Assembly (NCBI RefSeq): GCF_030272895.1
Contig: NZ_JALRNF010000036.1
Coordinates: forward strand, 5,941-69,940
Direction: 5' to 3'
Source of the DNA: Pseudomonas sp. BGr12
Lineage (GTDB): Bacteria > Pseudomonadota > Gammaproteobacteria > Pseudomonadales > Pseudomonadaceae
Length of the DNA: 64,000 bases
Part shown: one piece after another, positions 27,662 to 36,093 of the stretch
Numbering within the stretch: the stretch's first letter is position 1
How the letters are laid out: each line of letters opens with the position of its first letter
The notes under the pieces: model-generated
What the model was told of the DNA's origin: nothing
Database searches by the model: none
What the model saw: only the letters and a program-made list of their open reading frames with translations
Program-made: the position numbers and the translations under genes

Positions 27662-29005
27662 TCAGTCAGAAGTGTGAGTGCGCTCGCGCAGCAGCCGTGC
27701 CGGGATGCCCAGCAGCAGGACAGCGGCGCCGAACACCAGCAGGCCGGCAATCACATCGAAGGCGATGAACAGGCTGCCGGTCTGGGTCTTGATCGAGCCC
27801 ACCAGCACCGGCGCGATCATCGCCGCGATACCGCCGAGGCTGCTGATCAGCGCGATACCACCGGCGGCGGCCGGGCCGCTGAGGTAGGCCGGCGGGATGG
27901 TCCAGAACAGCGGCACCGCCGACAGGCAGGCACCGGCGCCCAGGCTCATGAACAGCACCGACAACTCCAGGTTGCCCTGGAACAGGCCGAGCATGACGAA
28001 ACTCGCCGCCCCCACCAGCATGGTCGAGGCCAGGTGCCAGCGACGCTCCAGGTGTTTGTCCGAGCTGCGCCCGAGCAGGTACATGGCGACCAGCGCGATG
28101 CAATACGGCAGGCTGCTGATCAGGCCGATGCGGCCGATGTCGCTGAGACCGAAGCTCTGGATCAGGCTCGGCATCCAGTAGGCCACGGTGTTGGTGCCCG
28201 AGTAGATGCAGAAGAACACCAGGCCCGCCAGCAGCACTCGCGGATCGCGCAGCAATTGGCGGAACGAGGTATGGGTAGTGCCCTTGGTGCTCTGGTCGGC
28301 CTCCAGCTGCGCCTGGACGATGGCTTTCTCGCGTTCGCTGAGCCAGGTGACGTCCTTCGGCTTGTCGGCCAGCCAGAACCAGGCGAGCAGGCCCAGCAGC
28401 ACCGCCGGGATGCCTTCGATCACGAACAGCGCCTGCCAGTCGCGCAGCCCGGCCCAGCCGTGGAAATGGGTCATGATCCAGCCGGCCAGCGGGCCGCTGA
28501 CGATCCCGGCGAAGATACCGGCCATGATGAAGATCGAGGTGATCCGGCCACGGCGCGACGCCGGGAACCAGTAGGTCAGGTAGAGGATCACGCCCGGAAA
28601 GAACCCGGCTTCGGCCACCCCCAGCAAAAAGCGCGCGATGTACAGGCCGGTGGCGGAGCTGACCAGGCTGGTGGCGATGGTCACCAGCCCCCACAGGACC
28701 ATGATGCGCATGATGGTCAGGCGTGCGCCGACCCGCTGCATGTACAGGTTGCTCGGCACCTCGAACAACAGGTAGCCGACGAAGAACGCGGCCGCGCCCA
28801 GGCCGTAGGCGGCGTCGGTCAGCGCCAGGTCTTCGGCCATGCGCAGCTTGGCGAAAGAGATATTGATGCGGTCGATCGAGTTGATCACATAGGCGAAAAA
28901 CAGGAACGGCAGCAAGCGCCAGGCAATCTTGCGAAACGTCTGCTGGACCTCATGGGCAGCAGCTTCGCCCGTCAGGCACTGGCCTCGTTCAACCACGCTA
29001 GTCAT
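27662..29005 (-). CDS. MFS transporter, anion:cation symporter family
   Basis: Inner-membrane permease, 447 aa from ATG 29005, which follows a strong GGAGGAGAGG site; the open frame continues 18 codons upstream without family resemblance. Twelve membrane segments are predicted. ACS-family hallmarks are FFAYVINSIDRINISFAKLRM in segment 1, GYLLFEVPSNLYMQRVGARLTIMRIM, and FLLGVAEAGFFPGVILYLTYWFPASRRGRI. Homologues carry organic anions such as phthalate, 4-hydroxyphenylacetate or tartrate. The position in the BKACE operon indicates uptake of that pathway's substrate. Confidence 0.87.
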   Translation of the reverse strand: MTSVVERGQCLTGEAAAHEVQQTFRKIAWRLLPFLFFAYVINSIDRINISFAKLRMAEDLALTDAAYGLGAAAFFVGYLLFEVPSNLYMQRVGARLTIMRIMVLWGLVTIATSLVSSATGLYIARFLLGVAEAGFFPGVILYLTYWFPASRRGRITSIFIMAGIFAGIVSGPLAGWIMTHFHGWAGLRDWQALFVIEGIPAVLLGLLAWFWLADKPKDVTWLSEREKAIVQAQLEADQSTKGTTHTSFRQLLRDPRVLLAGLVFFCIYSGTNTVAYWMPSLIQSFGLSDIGRIGLISSLPYCIALVAMYLLGRSSDKHLERRWHLASTMLVGAASFVMLGLFQGNLELSVLFMSLGAGACLSAVPLFWTIPPAYLSGPAAAGGIALISSLGGIAAMIAPVLVGSIKTQTGSLFIAFDVIAGLLVFGAAVLLLGIPARLLRERTHTSD

Positions 29006-29080
29006 GACCTCTCCTCCTGCGAAAAACGCATTGGCATCGTTGTTCTTGTTGTTATGCACACGCCCGTGGCGCGGCTGGAA

Positions 29081-29821
29081 TCACTGCGCAGCGCAAAACG
29101 CGCGCAGTTCCTCGTCCAGCATCGGCACCCCCAGCTCGCAGGCTTCGATGCCCTGCAGGCTGACAATCTTCAGCACTTCCAGCACCTGCTCGCGGCTCGC
29201 ACCCAGTTGCAGCGCGGCCTGGATATGGCGGCGCGTGCCGTGGCCATACAGATGGGTGATGGCCGCATCGCCGGCGATGCACAGGAACTCGATCCACAGC
29301 GGCGGCAGGATGCCGTCCTTCCACAGGCCGAAGCCCATGGCGAGGAATTTCTCCAGGTACGCCGGATCCCACTGGTAGAGCTTGTCCCACAGCGGGTTGA
29401 ACATCCCGTTGGCCCGCACCGCATCGCACACCGGCGTCGCCCCCGCCGCCACCGGCAGGTCGGCAATACCGGCGTTGGCCATCTCCTCGGCGAGGATCGG
29501 CACGCCCAGGGCGCAGGCATGGATACCGACCACGCTCGCCAGCTTGAACACTTCCAGGATCTCGGCACGGGTCGCGCCCAGGCGCAACGCGTCACGCACG
29601 TGGCGACGCACACCCGGGGCATACAGGTGGGTGGCGGTGACGTCGATGTTCAGGCGGATCAGTGCCACCAGTTTCGGATCGAGGACGTCATTGACCTGAC
29701 TGTCCTCGACCAGCTTCATGAAGGTCTCGGTCCAGGGCGCATCCCATTCGGCCATGCGGTCCAGGCTTTCATCGACCAGGCCCGCGGCACGCAGGGCGTT
29801 GTAATTCGGGGTATCGCTCAT
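29081..29821 (-). CDS. Carboxymuconolactone-decarboxylase-family protein with two CMD repeats
   Basis: Cytoplasmic protein of the CMD/AhpD fold, 246 aa, built from two homologous halves. The first is near residues 45-115 (LIRLNIDVTATHLYAPGVRRHVRDALRLGATRAEILEVFKLASVVGIHACALG), the second near 168-240 (FLCIAGDAAITHLYGHGTRRHIQAALQLGASREQVLEVLKIVSLQGIEACELG). Neither half has the CxxC redox motif of AhpD; each keeps the histidine-rich segment THLYxxGxRRH. It may therefore be a decarboxylase or lactone-acting enzyme rather than a peroxidase. The reaction is unknown. It lies 27 nt upstream (5' to 3' downstream) of the SDR gene in the operon. Confidence 0.8.
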   Translation of the reverse strand: MSDTPNYNALRAAGLVDESLDRMAEWDAPWTETFMKLVEDSQVNDVLDPKLVALIRLNIDVTATHLYAPGVRRHVRDALRLGATRAEILEVFKLASVVGIHACALGVPILAEEMANAGIADLPVAAGATPVCDAVRANGMFNPLWDKLYQWDPAYLEKFLAMGFGLWKDGILPPLWIEFLCIAGDAAITHLYGHGTRRHIQAALQLGASREQVLEVLKIVSLQGIEACELGVPMLDEELRAFCAAQ

Positions 29822-29848
29822 TGTTGTTATTCCCGCTGCGAAAAAGGA

Positions 29849-30670
29849 TCAGATCACGCCGCCGCCATTGGGGCTGAGCACCTGGCCGACCAGATAGTGC
29901 TCACCGGCGAGATAGAGCACGGTGCCGGCATATTCCTCGACCGTGCCGAAGCGGCCCAGCGGCACCCCTTGCCACAGGCGGTTGCGGGCGTCCTCGCCGA
30001 TGGCGTCGAGGTAGGCATTGAACGCTGGCGTGGCGACGCCGCCCGGGGCCATGGCGTTGACGAAGATGTTGGCCCCCGCCACTTCATAGGCCACCGACTT
30101 GGTGAAGGCGATCACCGCGCCCTTGGTCGCGCAGTAGTGCGGGCTGTGCGCGCTCTTGCTCGACAGGCCGGCAATCGAGGCGATGTTGATGATCTTGCCG
30201 TCGCGCTGCGGTTCCATCAGCTTCAGGGCCGCACGGGTGCAATAGAACAGGCCGTGGACGTTGACGCCCCAGTAGCGATGCCACTCCTCGTCGCTGAGGG
30301 TGCTGGTGAACCCCAGCGAGCGACGTGGCTCGGGGCTGGACATGTAACGGTACAAGGCGTTGCGGCGCTGGGTATCGACGTCGCGGTTGGGCGTTAGCGC
30401 AGCGTTGTTGACCAGCACGTGCAGGGTGCCGAAACGTGCCACGACCTGCTCGAACATCGCGTCCACTTCCGCGCTGGACGACACATCGCAGCGCACCGCC
30501 AGGCACTCGGCGCCCAGCGCCTGGACCGCCTCGCGGGTTTGCGCCAGGGACTGCTCGCTGACATCGCAGACCACCAGCTTCGCCCCGGCCCTGGCCAGGG
30601 CAATCGCGCAGGCCTGGCCCAGGCCCGGACCCACGCCGGTCACCAGGGCGACTTTATTCTCAAGACTCAT
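29849..30670 (-). CDS. Short-chain dehydrogenase/reductase
   Basis: NAD(P)-dependent SDR, 273 aa from ATG 30670 (MSLENKVALVTGVGPGLGQACA), with a GAGGT ribosome site. The cofactor motif TGVGPGLG near residue 11-18, NNAA near 87, the catalytic serine in IASIAGLSSKS, and YxxxK as YCATKGA are all present. It ends LAGEHYLVGQVLSPNGGGVI. An insert around residue 100-125 (NRDVDTQRRNALYRYMSSPEPRRSLGF) is longer than usual and may shape the active site. It sits between BKACE and the CMD protein and probably oxidises a hydroxyl group of the pathway intermediate. Confidence 0.87.
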   Translation of the reverse strand: MSLENKVALVTGVGPGLGQACAIALARAGAKLVVCDVSEQSLAQTREAVQALGAECLAVRCDVSSSAEVDAMFEQVVARFGTLHVLVNNAALTPNRDVDTQRRNALYRYMSSPEPRRSLGFTSTLSDEEWHRYWGVNVHGLFYCTRAALKLMEPQRDGKIINIASIAGLSSKSAHSPHYCATKGAVIAFTKSVAYEVAGANIFVNAMAPGGVATPAFNAYLDAIGEDARNRLWQGVPLGRFGTVEEYAGTVLYLAGEHYLVGQVLSPNGGGVI

Positions 30671-30737
30671 TGCACACCTCTTGGCAGTTGGGAACTGCAG
30701 GCGACCTTGTGGCCGCCCGCAGCCGCTCACGTCCGGC

Positions 30738-31793
30738 TCAGAACTGGCCGGGGACGGTAAAGCCGCGCTGACCCGGCTTGCGGTTCGGCGCCATGCCCAG
30801 CTTGGCCAGGGTTTCGTCGGTGCTGCCGTAGGTCTCGCCGATCTTGTAGATCTGGCGGGCTTCCTTGCCGGTGGCAATCTCACGCCCCAGTTCGCGGGCC
30901 AGACGCACGGTCTGCTCGATCTGCTGGACCGAGGTCATGCGCTCGCCCTTGCGGCCCCAGAGGGTATCTTCGATGCCGACCCGCACGTGCAGGCCCATGG
31001 CGATGGCCATGGCGTTCATCGGCAGCACCGCGCGCATGGCGCTTTCCATCGACAGCACCGAGCCTGGCGGGGTGCGCTTGACGAACTCGATCATGTCGGA
31101 CGGATCCAGGCCCGCCGCGCCGCCACCGATGGCCACGTAGTTGAGGACCAGGGGACCGGTGTACAGGCCCTTGCGGATCAGGCGCTCGACGGTTTCCAGC
31201 TGGTGCACGTGGCCGAGCATGAAGTGCGGCTGGATGCCGGCGGCCTGCAGGCGCTTGAGGTGCTCGATGAAGAACGACGGACGCGCGTCCGAGACCATCT
31301 CCTGGTAGGCATTGAAGTAGGCGGGTTGCTCCAGGATGGTGCCGGCGATGTCATCGGCGGTCAGCAGCTCGCAGATGTTCATCTGGCTGGTGTTGATGGC
31401 GATGGTCACCTGGTCGGGCTTGGGCGACAGGTCGGCCAGCATGTGGCGGGTGTCGTAGTCCAGCCAGGTGGCCGCCTGGCCTTCGCTTTCCGGGGCGAAG
31501 GAAATCGAGCCGCCCACCTGCAGGACCATCTCCGGCACGGCCTCGCGCAGCAGGCCGAGCATTTCGTTGAACTTGCTCAGGCGCTTGGAGCCCTTGCCGT
31601 CTTCTTCGCGCACATGAACGTGCAGCACCGTGGCGCCGGCGTTGTAGCAGTCGATCGCCTTCTGGATCTGGTCGTCCATGCTCACCGGGATGTCGTCCGA
31701 ATCGGCGGGAGTCCACTGCGGACCGTAGGGCGCGACCTGGATCACCAGTTTTTCCTGGTTCTCGGGGAACAAGCTGTCATCGAGGAAATGCAT
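30738..31793 (-). CDS. BKACE-family beta-keto acid cleavage enzyme (DUF849)
   Basis: Zinc-dependent TIM-barrel enzyme that condenses a beta-keto acid with acetyl-CoA and releases acetoacetate plus a new acyl-CoA; 351 aa. The metal motif is TVLHVHVREEDGKGS near residue 46 (two histidines), with GLHVRVGIEDTLW near 275 carrying the third ligand region. IQVAPYGPQWTPADSDDIPVS is an N-terminal extension compared with the lysine-fermentation Kce. This family has many substrate classes, including dehydrocarnitine; the CoA genes nearby do not reveal which applies. It is the first gene after the AraC-type direct repeats and has a GGAGA ribosome site. Confidence 0.86.
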   Translation of the reverse strand: MHFLDDSLFPENQEKLVIQVAPYGPQWTPADSDDIPVSMDDQIQKAIDCYNAGATVLHVHVREEDGKGSKRLSKFNEMLGLLREAVPEMVLQVGGSISFAPESEGQAATWLDYDTRHMLADLSPKPDQVTIAINTSQMNICELLTADDIAGTILEQPAYFNAYQEMVSDARPSFFIEHLKRLQAAGIQPHFMLGHVHQLETVERLIRKGLYTGPLVLNYVAIGGGAAGLDPSDMIEFVKRTPPGSVLSMESAMRAVLPMNAMAIAMGLHVRVGIEDTLWGRKGERMTSVQQIEQTVRLARELGREIATGKEARQIYKIGETYGSTDETLAKLGMAPNRKPGQRGFTVPGQF

Positions 31794-31881
31794 TGATACT
31801 TCTCCGTCCTATTTATGGTTATTGAACGAATGAGCGCACAGCAGCTCGCATGACTGAAAAGTTACTGGCTTGTGGGAAGCG

Positions 31882-31913
31882 GCTTTTATCATCCTGGCAC
31901 CAGCTTTTATCAT
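31882..31913 (-). promoter_or_regulatory. Direct repeat, candidate AraC operator of the BKACE operon
   Basis: On the minus strand ATGATAAAAGC occurs twice with a 21-nt period (plus-strand gcttttatcat at 31882-31892 and 31903-31913), i.e. two helical turns. That is the classical arrangement for AraC/XylS half-sites. The repeats lie 89-120 nt before the BKACE start, directly downstream of the araC-type gene. Confidence 0.6.
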
Positions 31914-32006
31914 TTCGGCACATTTGCGCCGGCTGCGGATATGCGTCGCCCACGGCGCAGCCGGGCTGCAGGTGCAACCCACTGAGCAGGAAGAATTTCT
32001 ACAGGG

Positions 32007-33062
32007 TCAGCCGGTGGCGCGGGCCAGGCTCGGTGCCGGTGTGGCTCCACCTGCCTTGCGCCACTCGCGCGGCGTGCAGGCGAACCAGCGCTTGAAGGCG
32101 CGGGTGAAGTTGCCCTGGGTCTCGTAGCCCAGGCGGCTGGCGACCTCGGCGATCGGCAGGTCCGGGTCGATCAACAGGCGAGTCGCCATTTCCTTGCGGG
32201 TCTGCTCCAGCAGTCGCTCGAAACTGGTCTGTTGCTCGCTGAGGTAGCGGTAGAGGGTGAAGCGGTGCACGGCGAAGAACTCGGCCACCCGCTCGGCCGT
32301 GCAGTCGCCCTCCAGCAGCAACGCCTCGATGACCTGGCACACCCGGCTGGCGAGGTCGGGACCTTCGCGGCCCTGCATTTCGTTCAGGTGGGTACGCAGG
32401 AAATCATCGAGCTGGCGGTCATGCCCGGCACGCGGCTGGTCCAGCAGCGACTGGGAAAACAGCACCTCATGCTGCGACTGGCCGAACCACACCGGACAGC
32501 GGAAAAACCCTTCATACAGCGCCGCCGAACGCGGCTTGCGATAGGCGATGCGCACCAGCGCCGGACGCCAGGCATGACCGACGATCAGCTCCATGATGGT
32601 GACGATGGCCGCGAGATAAGCAGTCAACAGCTGGTCGCTGCCGGGCACGTTGCCGACGATGCTCAGGCGCATGCCGGCATAGCCGCGCTCCTCCACCAGG
32701 CTCAGGTGCAGGCCGCGGTACCACAGCCCGCAGTAGCGGATCAGGCACTCGGTGGCAGCCCGCACCGTGGGCGCGTTGAGCACCAGAAAACGCAAGGGCC
32801 CGGCGTTCTGCAGGTTGGCCCGCTGGCCCAGCAACAGGCCCAGGTGATCGCAGCCGGACAGCGCCGCAGCGGCCTCGAGGATCTTGCCGTGAGTGATCAC
32901 CGGCAGCGGGTGCAGGTGCTGCTTGAACGACTCGGGCTGGATGCCGAACCCGGCCAGCAGCGGCCAGGGATCGACACCGTGTTCCTGCAGCACCACCGGC
33001 AACGAGACGAGCGCACCCACCGGAATGGATTTGTCCGCCACCCGCGGGCTCGCTCGCTTCAT
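32007..33062 (-). CDS. AraC-family regulator (OruR/ArgR-like architecture)
   Basis: Transcriptional activator, 351 aa from ATG 33062 (MKRASPRVADKSIPVGALVSLPVVLQEHG), with an AGGT ribosome site. The N-terminal two-thirds matches the Arabinose_bd domain of the AraC group (PLPVITHGKILEAAAALSGCDHLGLLLGQ). The C-terminal double HTH spans about residues 240-340 and includes VAEFFAVHRFTLYRYLSEQ and IAEVASRLGYETQGNFTRAFKRWFACTPREWR. It lies between the thiolase/acyl-CoA dehydrogenase arm and the BKACE arm, next to 21-nt-spaced direct repeats, and is the likely activator of the BKACE operon. Confidence 0.88.
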   Translation of the reverse strand: MKRASPRVADKSIPVGALVSLPVVLQEHGVDPWPLLAGFGIQPESFKQHLHPLPVITHGKILEAAAALSGCDHLGLLLGQRANLQNAGPLRFLVLNAPTVRAATECLIRYCGLWYRGLHLSLVEERGYAGMRLSIVGNVPGSDQLLTAYLAAIVTIMELIVGHAWRPALVRIAYRKPRSAALYEGFFRCPVWFGQSQHEVLFSQSLLDQPRAGHDRQLDDFLRTHLNEMQGREGPDLASRVCQVIEALLLEGDCTAERVAEFFAVHRFTLYRYLSEQQTSFERLLEQTRKEMATRLLIDPDLPIAEVASRLGYETQGNFTRAFKRWFACTPREWRKAGGATPAPSLARATG

Positions 33063-33084
33063 TGCCGGACCTCCCGCGCGGGCG

Positions 33085-34857
33085 TCAGAACTGCTCGGGG
33101 TCGAAGGCCCTGAGGGTATCGGCGCCGCTACCGATACGCTGCAAGTGGATGGACGTTTCCGGCAGTATACGCGCGAAGAAGAACTGCGCGGTGTGCAGCT
33201 TGGCGCGGTAGAAGTCGGCCTCGGCCGTTTCTTGCGCCAGCTGCTGCCGGGCGATGCCGGCCATCTTCGCCCACTGCAGGCCGAACGCAACCAGCGCGGT
33301 CAGGTGCAGGAAGTCCACCGCCCCGGCGGCCGTGGCCGTCGCATCGGCACTGCCCATGTAGTCGACCGCCACCGCCAGGTCGGCCAGGGCCAGACGCAGC
33401 GCCTGCACCTCCTTGGAGCTGTCGTCCTGGCCCTGGCAGAAGTCCTCCACCAGCGCCAGGAAGCGGCGCATCGCCCGGCCGTCATCGAGCCTGAGCTTGC
33501 GCGTGGCCAGGTCCATGGCCTGGACGCCGTTGGTGCCTTCGTACAGCGGGGTGATGCGCGCATCGCGGACGAACTGCTCCATGCCCCACTCGCGGATATA
33601 GCCGTGCCCACCAAAGCACTGCATCGCAAGACCCGTGCATTCCACGCCCTTGTCGGTGCAGTAGGCCTTGATCATCGGCGTGAGCAAACCGAGCAGGTCG
33701 TTGGCGGCTTCGCGGGTTGCGGCGTCCGGGTGCTTGTGCGCCAGGTCGACCTGCAGCCCGGCCCAGTAGGTCAGCGCCCTGCCGCCTTCGACGAAGGCAC
33801 GCTGGGTCAGCAGCATGCGCTGGACATCGGGGTGCATCACGATCGGATCGGCGGCCAGTTCCGGCGCCACCGCGCCACCGGGTGCCCGCCCCTGCAAGCG
33901 CTCGCGGGCATAGCGGGCGGCATTCTGGTAGGCCACCGAGGCCAGGCTCAGGCCCTGCACGCCAACGGCCAGGCGCGCCCCGTTCATCATCACGAACATC
34001 ACCCGCAAGCCTTGATGGGGCTGGCCGATCAGGTAACCGCTGGCACCGTCGTAGTTCATCACGCAGGTCGGGTTGCCGTGGATGCCCATCTTCTCTTCCA
34101 GCGAACCGCAGCGCACGGCGTTGCGCGCGCCCAGCGAGCCATCGGCGTTGACCAGGAACTTGGGCACGATGAACAGGCTGATGCCCTTCACCCCAGGCGG
34201 TGCGTCCGGCAGGCGGGCCAGCACCAGGTGGACGATGTTCTCGGCCAGGTCATGCTCGCCGGCGGAGATGAAGATCTTGGTTCCGCTGATCCGGTAGCTG
34301 CCGTCGGCCTGGGGCTCGGCGCGGGTACGCAGCAGGCCCAGGTCGGTGCCGCAATGCGGCTCGGTGAGGTTCATGGTGCCGGTCCAGCGGCCCTCGATCA
34401 TCGGCGGCAGGTACAGCGCTTTCTGCGCGTCGCTGCCGCCGTTGGCGATGGCGTTCGCCGCACCATGGCTGAGGCCGGCGAACATCGAGAAGGCCAGGTT
34501 GGCACTGGTCATGATTTCCCGCACGGCGATGCCCAGCAGGTGCGACAGGCCCTGGCCGCCGTACTCGGGCGAGGCGGTCAGGCCGGTCCAGCCGCTTTGC
34601 GCATACAGCTGGTAGGCCTCGCGAAAGCCCGGGGCGGTGGTCACTTCACCCTCGACCAGCGTACAGCCCTGGTGGTCGCCCACCGCGTTCAACGGCGCCA
34701 GCACGCCACTGGCCAGCTTGCCGGCCTCTTCGAGGATGGCCGCAGTGACATCCGGGGTCGCCTCGGCGAAGCCCGGCAGCGCGGCGTAGTCTTGTACCTG
34801 GAGCAGCTCGTCGAGGACGAACTGCATGTCCCGCAACGGCGCGTTATAGCTGGCCAT
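33085..34857 (-). CDS. Large acyl-CoA dehydrogenase (DmdC-like, about 590 aa)
   Basis: FAD-dependent acyl-CoA dehydrogenase, 590 aa, longer than the usual 380-400 because of N- and C-terminal extensions as in DmdC-type enzymes. Motifs are MNLTEPHCGTDLGLLRTRA near residue 160 (flavin/substrate signature), GTKIFISAGEHDL, and MQCFGGHGYIREWGMEQFVRDARITPLYEGTNGVQAMDL near 425. The last contains the likely catalytic-base glutamate in YEGTNG. The second of two nearby ATGs (34857) has GGAG at proper distance. Its start overlaps the thiolase stop by 14 nt, so coupling is likely. The acyl substrate is unknown. Confidence 0.88.
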   Translation of the reverse strand: MASYNAPLRDMQFVLDELLQVQDYAALPGFAEATPDVTAAILEEAGKLASGVLAPLNAVGDHQGCTLVEGEVTTAPGFREAYQLYAQSGWTGLTASPEYGGQGLSHLLGIAVREIMTSANLAFSMFAGLSHGAANAIANGGSDAQKALYLPPMIEGRWTGTMNLTEPHCGTDLGLLRTRAEPQADGSYRISGTKIFISAGEHDLAENIVHLVLARLPDAPPGVKGISLFIVPKFLVNADGSLGARNAVRCGSLEEKMGIHGNPTCVMNYDGASGYLIGQPHQGLRVMFVMMNGARLAVGVQGLSLASVAYQNAARYARERLQGRAPGGAVAPELAADPIVMHPDVQRMLLTQRAFVEGGRALTYWAGLQVDLAHKHPDAATREAANDLLGLLTPMIKAYCTDKGVECTGLAMQCFGGHGYIREWGMEQFVRDARITPLYEGTNGVQAMDLATRKLRLDDGRAMRRFLALVEDFCQGQDDSSKEVQALRLALADLAVAVDYMGSADATATAAGAVDFLHLTALVAFGLQWAKMAGIARQQLAQETAEADFYRAKLHTAQFFFARILPETSIHLQRIGSGADTLRAFDPEQF

Positions 34858-36067
34858 GGTCATCTCCTTGCAGACGTTCGATCACTACTGCCAGCCCCTG
34901 GCCGACGCCGATGCACAGGCTGACCACGGCGTACCGGCCGCCACGGCGTTCCAGCTCACGCAGCGCGGTGAGTGCCAGGCGCGCACCGGAAGCGCCCAGC
35001 GGATGGCCGAGGGCGATGGCACCGCCGTTGGGGTTGACCCGTGGGTCGTCGGCACGCAGGTCGAGCAGATGCAGGCAGCCCAGCACTTGGGCGGCGAAGG
35101 CTTCGTTGATTTCAATCAGGTCCATGTCCGCCAGGGTCAGCCCCGCGCGTGCCAGCGCCTTGGGAATCGCCAGCGCCGGGCCGATGCCCATCACTCGCGG
35201 CTCGACGCCACTGGCCGCACCGGCGAGGATCCGCGCACGCGGCCGCACGCCATGGCGCTCGCCCAGCGCACGGCTGCCGATCAGCAGGGCCGCAGCACCA
35301 TCGTTGATGCCGGAGGCGTTGCCAGCGGTCACCACGCCACCTTCGAACAGCGGCTTGAGCCTGGCCAGGTCTTCAACGGTGGCCTGCGGACGCGGGTGTT
35401 CATCGGCCACCACGCTGACCGTGCCCTTGCGACCGGCGGGTGCTTGCACCGGGAGAATCTCGCCCTCGAAGAAACCCTCGGCCAGCGCCTGTGCATAACG
35501 CTGCTGCGAAGCCAGGGCGAAGGCATCGGCCTGCTCGCGGCCGATGCGGTAGTCCTCGGCGACGTTGTCGGCGGTCTGCGGCATGGTGTCTTCACCGTAC
35601 TGCGCATTGACCTTCGGATTGGGGAAGCGCGCACCGATGGTGCTGTCGAACAGCTTGGCCTCACGGCTGTAGGCGCTCTCGCTCTTGCCCAGCACAAAGG
35701 GCGCGCGGCTCATGCTCTCGACGCCGCCGGCCAGGTACAGCTCGCCCTCGCCACAGCTGACGGCACGGGCCGCATCCAGCACCGCGGCCAGGCCGCTGGC
35801 GCACAAGCGGTTGACCGTCTGCCCCGGCACGCTGACCGGCAGCCCCGCCGCCAGCAGCGCGTTGCGGGCGATGTTGCGGCTGTCTTCACCGGCCTGGTTG
35901 GTGCAACCGAGGATCACGTCCTCGATCTGTTCGGCGGGGAACGGCGAGCGTTGCACCAGGGCCTGGATCAGTTGGGCCGCCAGGTCGTCCGGGCGAACCG
36001 GCGCCAGGCCACCGCCGTGGCGGCCGAACGGGGTACGCAGGCCGTCGTAGATGTAAGCGTCGAGCAT
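34844..36067 (-). CDS. Thiolase of the 3-oxoadipyl-CoA/acetyl-CoA acyltransferase type
   Basis: Degradative thiolase, 407 aa, that cleaves a 3-oxoacyl-CoA to acetyl-CoA and a shortened acyl-CoA. The nucleophile cysteine is in VNRLCASGLAAV near residue 90. The other catalytic residues are in NPNGGAIALGHPLGASGAR near 350 (His) and SLCIGVGQG near 383 (Cys). The opening MLDAYIYDGLRTPFGRHGGGLAPVRPDDLAA resembles PcaF/PaaJ beta-ketoadipyl-CoA thiolases more than fatty-acid FadA. With the PaaF/PaaH-like neighbours this hints at a dicarboxylyl-CoA, but the assignment is not certain. Confidence 0.87.
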   Translation of the reverse strand: MLDAYIYDGLRTPFGRHGGGLAPVRPDDLAAQLIQALVQRSPFPAEQIEDVILGCTNQAGEDSRNIARNALLAAGLPVSVPGQTVNRLCASGLAAVLDAARAVSCGEGELYLAGGVESMSRAPFVLGKSESAYSREAKLFDSTIGARFPNPKVNAQYGEDTMPQTADNVAEDYRIGREQADAFALASQQRYAQALAEGFFEGEILPVQAPAGRKGTVSVVADEHPRPQATVEDLARLKPLFEGGVVTAGNASGINDGAAALLIGSRALGERHGVRPRARILAGAASGVEPRVMGIGPALAIPKALARAGLTLADMDLIEINEAFAAQVLGCLHLLDLRADDPRVNPNGGAIALGHPLGASGARLALTALRELERRGGRYAVVSLCIGVGQGLAVVIERLQGDDHGQL

Positions 36068-36093
36068 GTGTTGTTCCTTGTGCGGAGTCGGTG

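Noticed and set aside
27626..30397. 923-codon plus-strand open frame over the MFS, CMD and SDR genes
   Set aside because: Antisense to well-supported genes with ribosome sites; typical high-GC shadow frame.
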